From Streptomyces sp. ISL-98 (GTDB lineage: Bacteria > Actinomycetota > Actinomycetes > Streptomycetales > Streptomycetaceae), in assembly GCF_018614055.1 (NCBI RefSeq), contig NZ_JAGGPB010000019.1, positions 248,001 to 312,000 of the forward strand: DNA of 64,000 nucleotides, given 5' to 3'. The translations under genes were made by a program, and so were the position numbers. Position 1 is the stretch's first letter. The number at the start of each line of letters is the position of its first letter. Below the pieces are notes generated by a model, which was given only the letters and a program-made list of their open reading frames with translations, made no database searches and was not told the DNA's origin. Positions 63,090-64,000 of the stretch are shown one piece after another.

Positions 63090-64000
63090 ATGCGCGCACG
63101 TTACGGGCTCCCCCTGAAAGTCACCGCAGGTATCACGGCTGTTGGCGCGGCCTGCCTCGCCTACGGCGCCGGTTTCGAGGCCCGTTCGTTCCGGCTCCGG
63201 CGAGTCACCGTGCCGGTGCTGCCCCCGGGGGCGCGGCCCCTGCGCGTACTCCAGGTGTCCGACATCCACATGGTCGGCGGGCAGCGCAAGAAGCAGCGGT
63301 GGCTCCAGTCGCTGGCGGGCCTGCGCCCCGACGTCGTCGTCAATACGGGCGACAACCTCTCCGACTCGGAGGGCGTACCAGAGGTGCTGGACGCGCTCGG
63401 CCCGCTGATGGACTTTCCCGGCGTCTATGTCTTCGGCTCCAACGACTACTACGGGCCGAAGCTGCGCAACCCCGCCCGCTACCTCATCGAGAAGGCCCAG
63501 GGCAAGCACGGCCTCAACGGCAACGCGCCGGCGGTCGGCGTCGTGCACAACCCCTGGGAGCGGCTGCGCGACGCCTTCGACTCGGCGGGCTGGCTGAACC
63601 TCAGCAACGCCCGCGGCCGGCTCAAGCTCGACGACATGGAGATCGCCTTCACCGGCGTCGACGACCCGCACATCAAGCGCGACCGGTACGACGAGGTGGC
63701 GGGCGGCCCGGAGGCCGGCGCCGACATCTCGATCGGCGTCGTCCACGCCCCGTATCTGCGCTCGCTCGACGCCTTCACGGCCGACGGCTACCCGCTGATC
63801 CTGGGCGGCCACACCCACGGCGGCCAGCTCTGCATCCCCTTCTACGGGGCGCTCGTCACCAACTGCGACCTCGACACCGCCCGGGTCAAGGGCCTCTCCA
63901 CCCACGAGGCCGGCGGCCACCGCTCGTACCTCCACGTCTCAGCAGGCTGCGGCACCAACCGCTACACCCCGGTCCGCTTCGCCTGCCCGCCCGAGGCGAC
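63090..64000 (+). CDS. Metallophosphoesterase (cut by window edge)
   Basis: The first 303 residues are present. A short N-terminal hydrophobic segment (about 9-27) suggests a membrane anchor. Calcineurin-like motifs are visible: SDIHMVG (about 58-64), NTGDN (about 88-92), GSNDYYG and GGHTHGGQL (about 240-248). This is the YkuE/YaeI-like group, which may act on membrane lipids or cyclic nucleotides. The ATG at 63090 is leaderless-like (GACGAT 6 bases before it is weak). The 3-prime end lies outside. Confidence 0.85.
   Translation, partial: MRARYGLPLKVTAGITAVGAACLAYGAGFEARSFRLRRVTVPVLPPGARPLRVLQVSDIHMVGGQRKKQRWLQSLAGLRPDVVVNTGDNLSDSEGVPEVLDALGPLMDFPGVYVFGSNDYYGPKLRNPARYLIEKAQGKHGLNGNAPAVGVVHNPWERLRDAFDSAGWLNLSNARGRLKLDDMEIAFTGVDDPHIKRDRYDEVAGGPEAGADISIGVVHAPYLRSLDAFTADGYPLILGGHTHGGQLCIPFYGALVTNCDLDTARVKGLSTHEAGGHRSYLHVSAGCGTNRYTPVRFACPPEA

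Overview
The window is chromosomal DNA from a Streptomyces or very close relative. Coding GC is very high, GTG and TTG starts are common, and the lineage genes bldG, wblA, crp and a thymidylate kinase fused to a membrane domain are present. From memory, the order from the delta-prime gene through topA, bldG, crp and wblA matches the S. coelicolor block around SCO3541-SCO3580. No ribosomal RNA, complete insertion sequence or CRISPR array was seen.

The left 13.4 kb is accessory DNA. Bases 1-3784 look like the right end of an integrative element: the tail of an unrecognised gene, a dNMP-kinase-like gene, a MazG-like gene, an excisionase-like gene facing away from an XRE regulator, and a tyrosine integrase closed by a terminator. 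Bases 3928-13282 form one leftward five-gene run of visibly lower GC: hsdR-hsdS-hsdM (type I restriction-modification, EcoEI-like), then an ABC-type ATPase and an HNH nuclease that resemble the Septu PtuA/PtuB pair. The HNH protein carries a C-terminal RAMA-like domain. A transposase scrap and tRNA-Thr(CGU) mark the border with the core.

From 13.9 to 32 kb the core carries a secreted S33-type peptidase, DNA polymerase III delta-prime, the tmk fusion, topA, a small membrane protein, a methyltransferase, a lipoprotein, the proton-pumping pyrophosphatase, the anti-sigma factor/BldG pair and an MrfA-like helicase. Bases 32.2-36.1 kb hold a damaged Tad pilus locus: ssd/cpaE-like, tadA, tadE and an Rv3654c-like gene look intact, but tadB is cut short, tadC is absent and the DUF4244 gene has lost its N-terminal half. 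A fragment of a second tyrosine integrase sits exactly in the gap.

From 36.5 to 64 kb come a HAD phosphatase, a degenerate Fic-fold protein, a CooC/MinD-type ATPase, a deacetylase-like lipoprotein, a SulP-carbonic anhydrase fusion, acsA, nhaA, a holin-X protein with an epoxide hydrolase, a four-gene leftward run (nth, NUDIX, MarP-type protease, GH4 glycosidase), crp, a second leftward run (DUF4177, RidA, NUDIX, metallo-hydrolase), two ArsA-type ATPases, wblA, a class A penicillin-binding protein, a GatB/YqeY protein and a truncated metallophosphoesterase.

Several core genes start 6-8 bases after a TANNNT hexamer with no ribosome binding site between, suggesting leaderless mRNAs; TAGGCT recurs at four of them. 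Strong hairpins close most transcription units, including a 46-bp perfect palindrome between two convergent genes.
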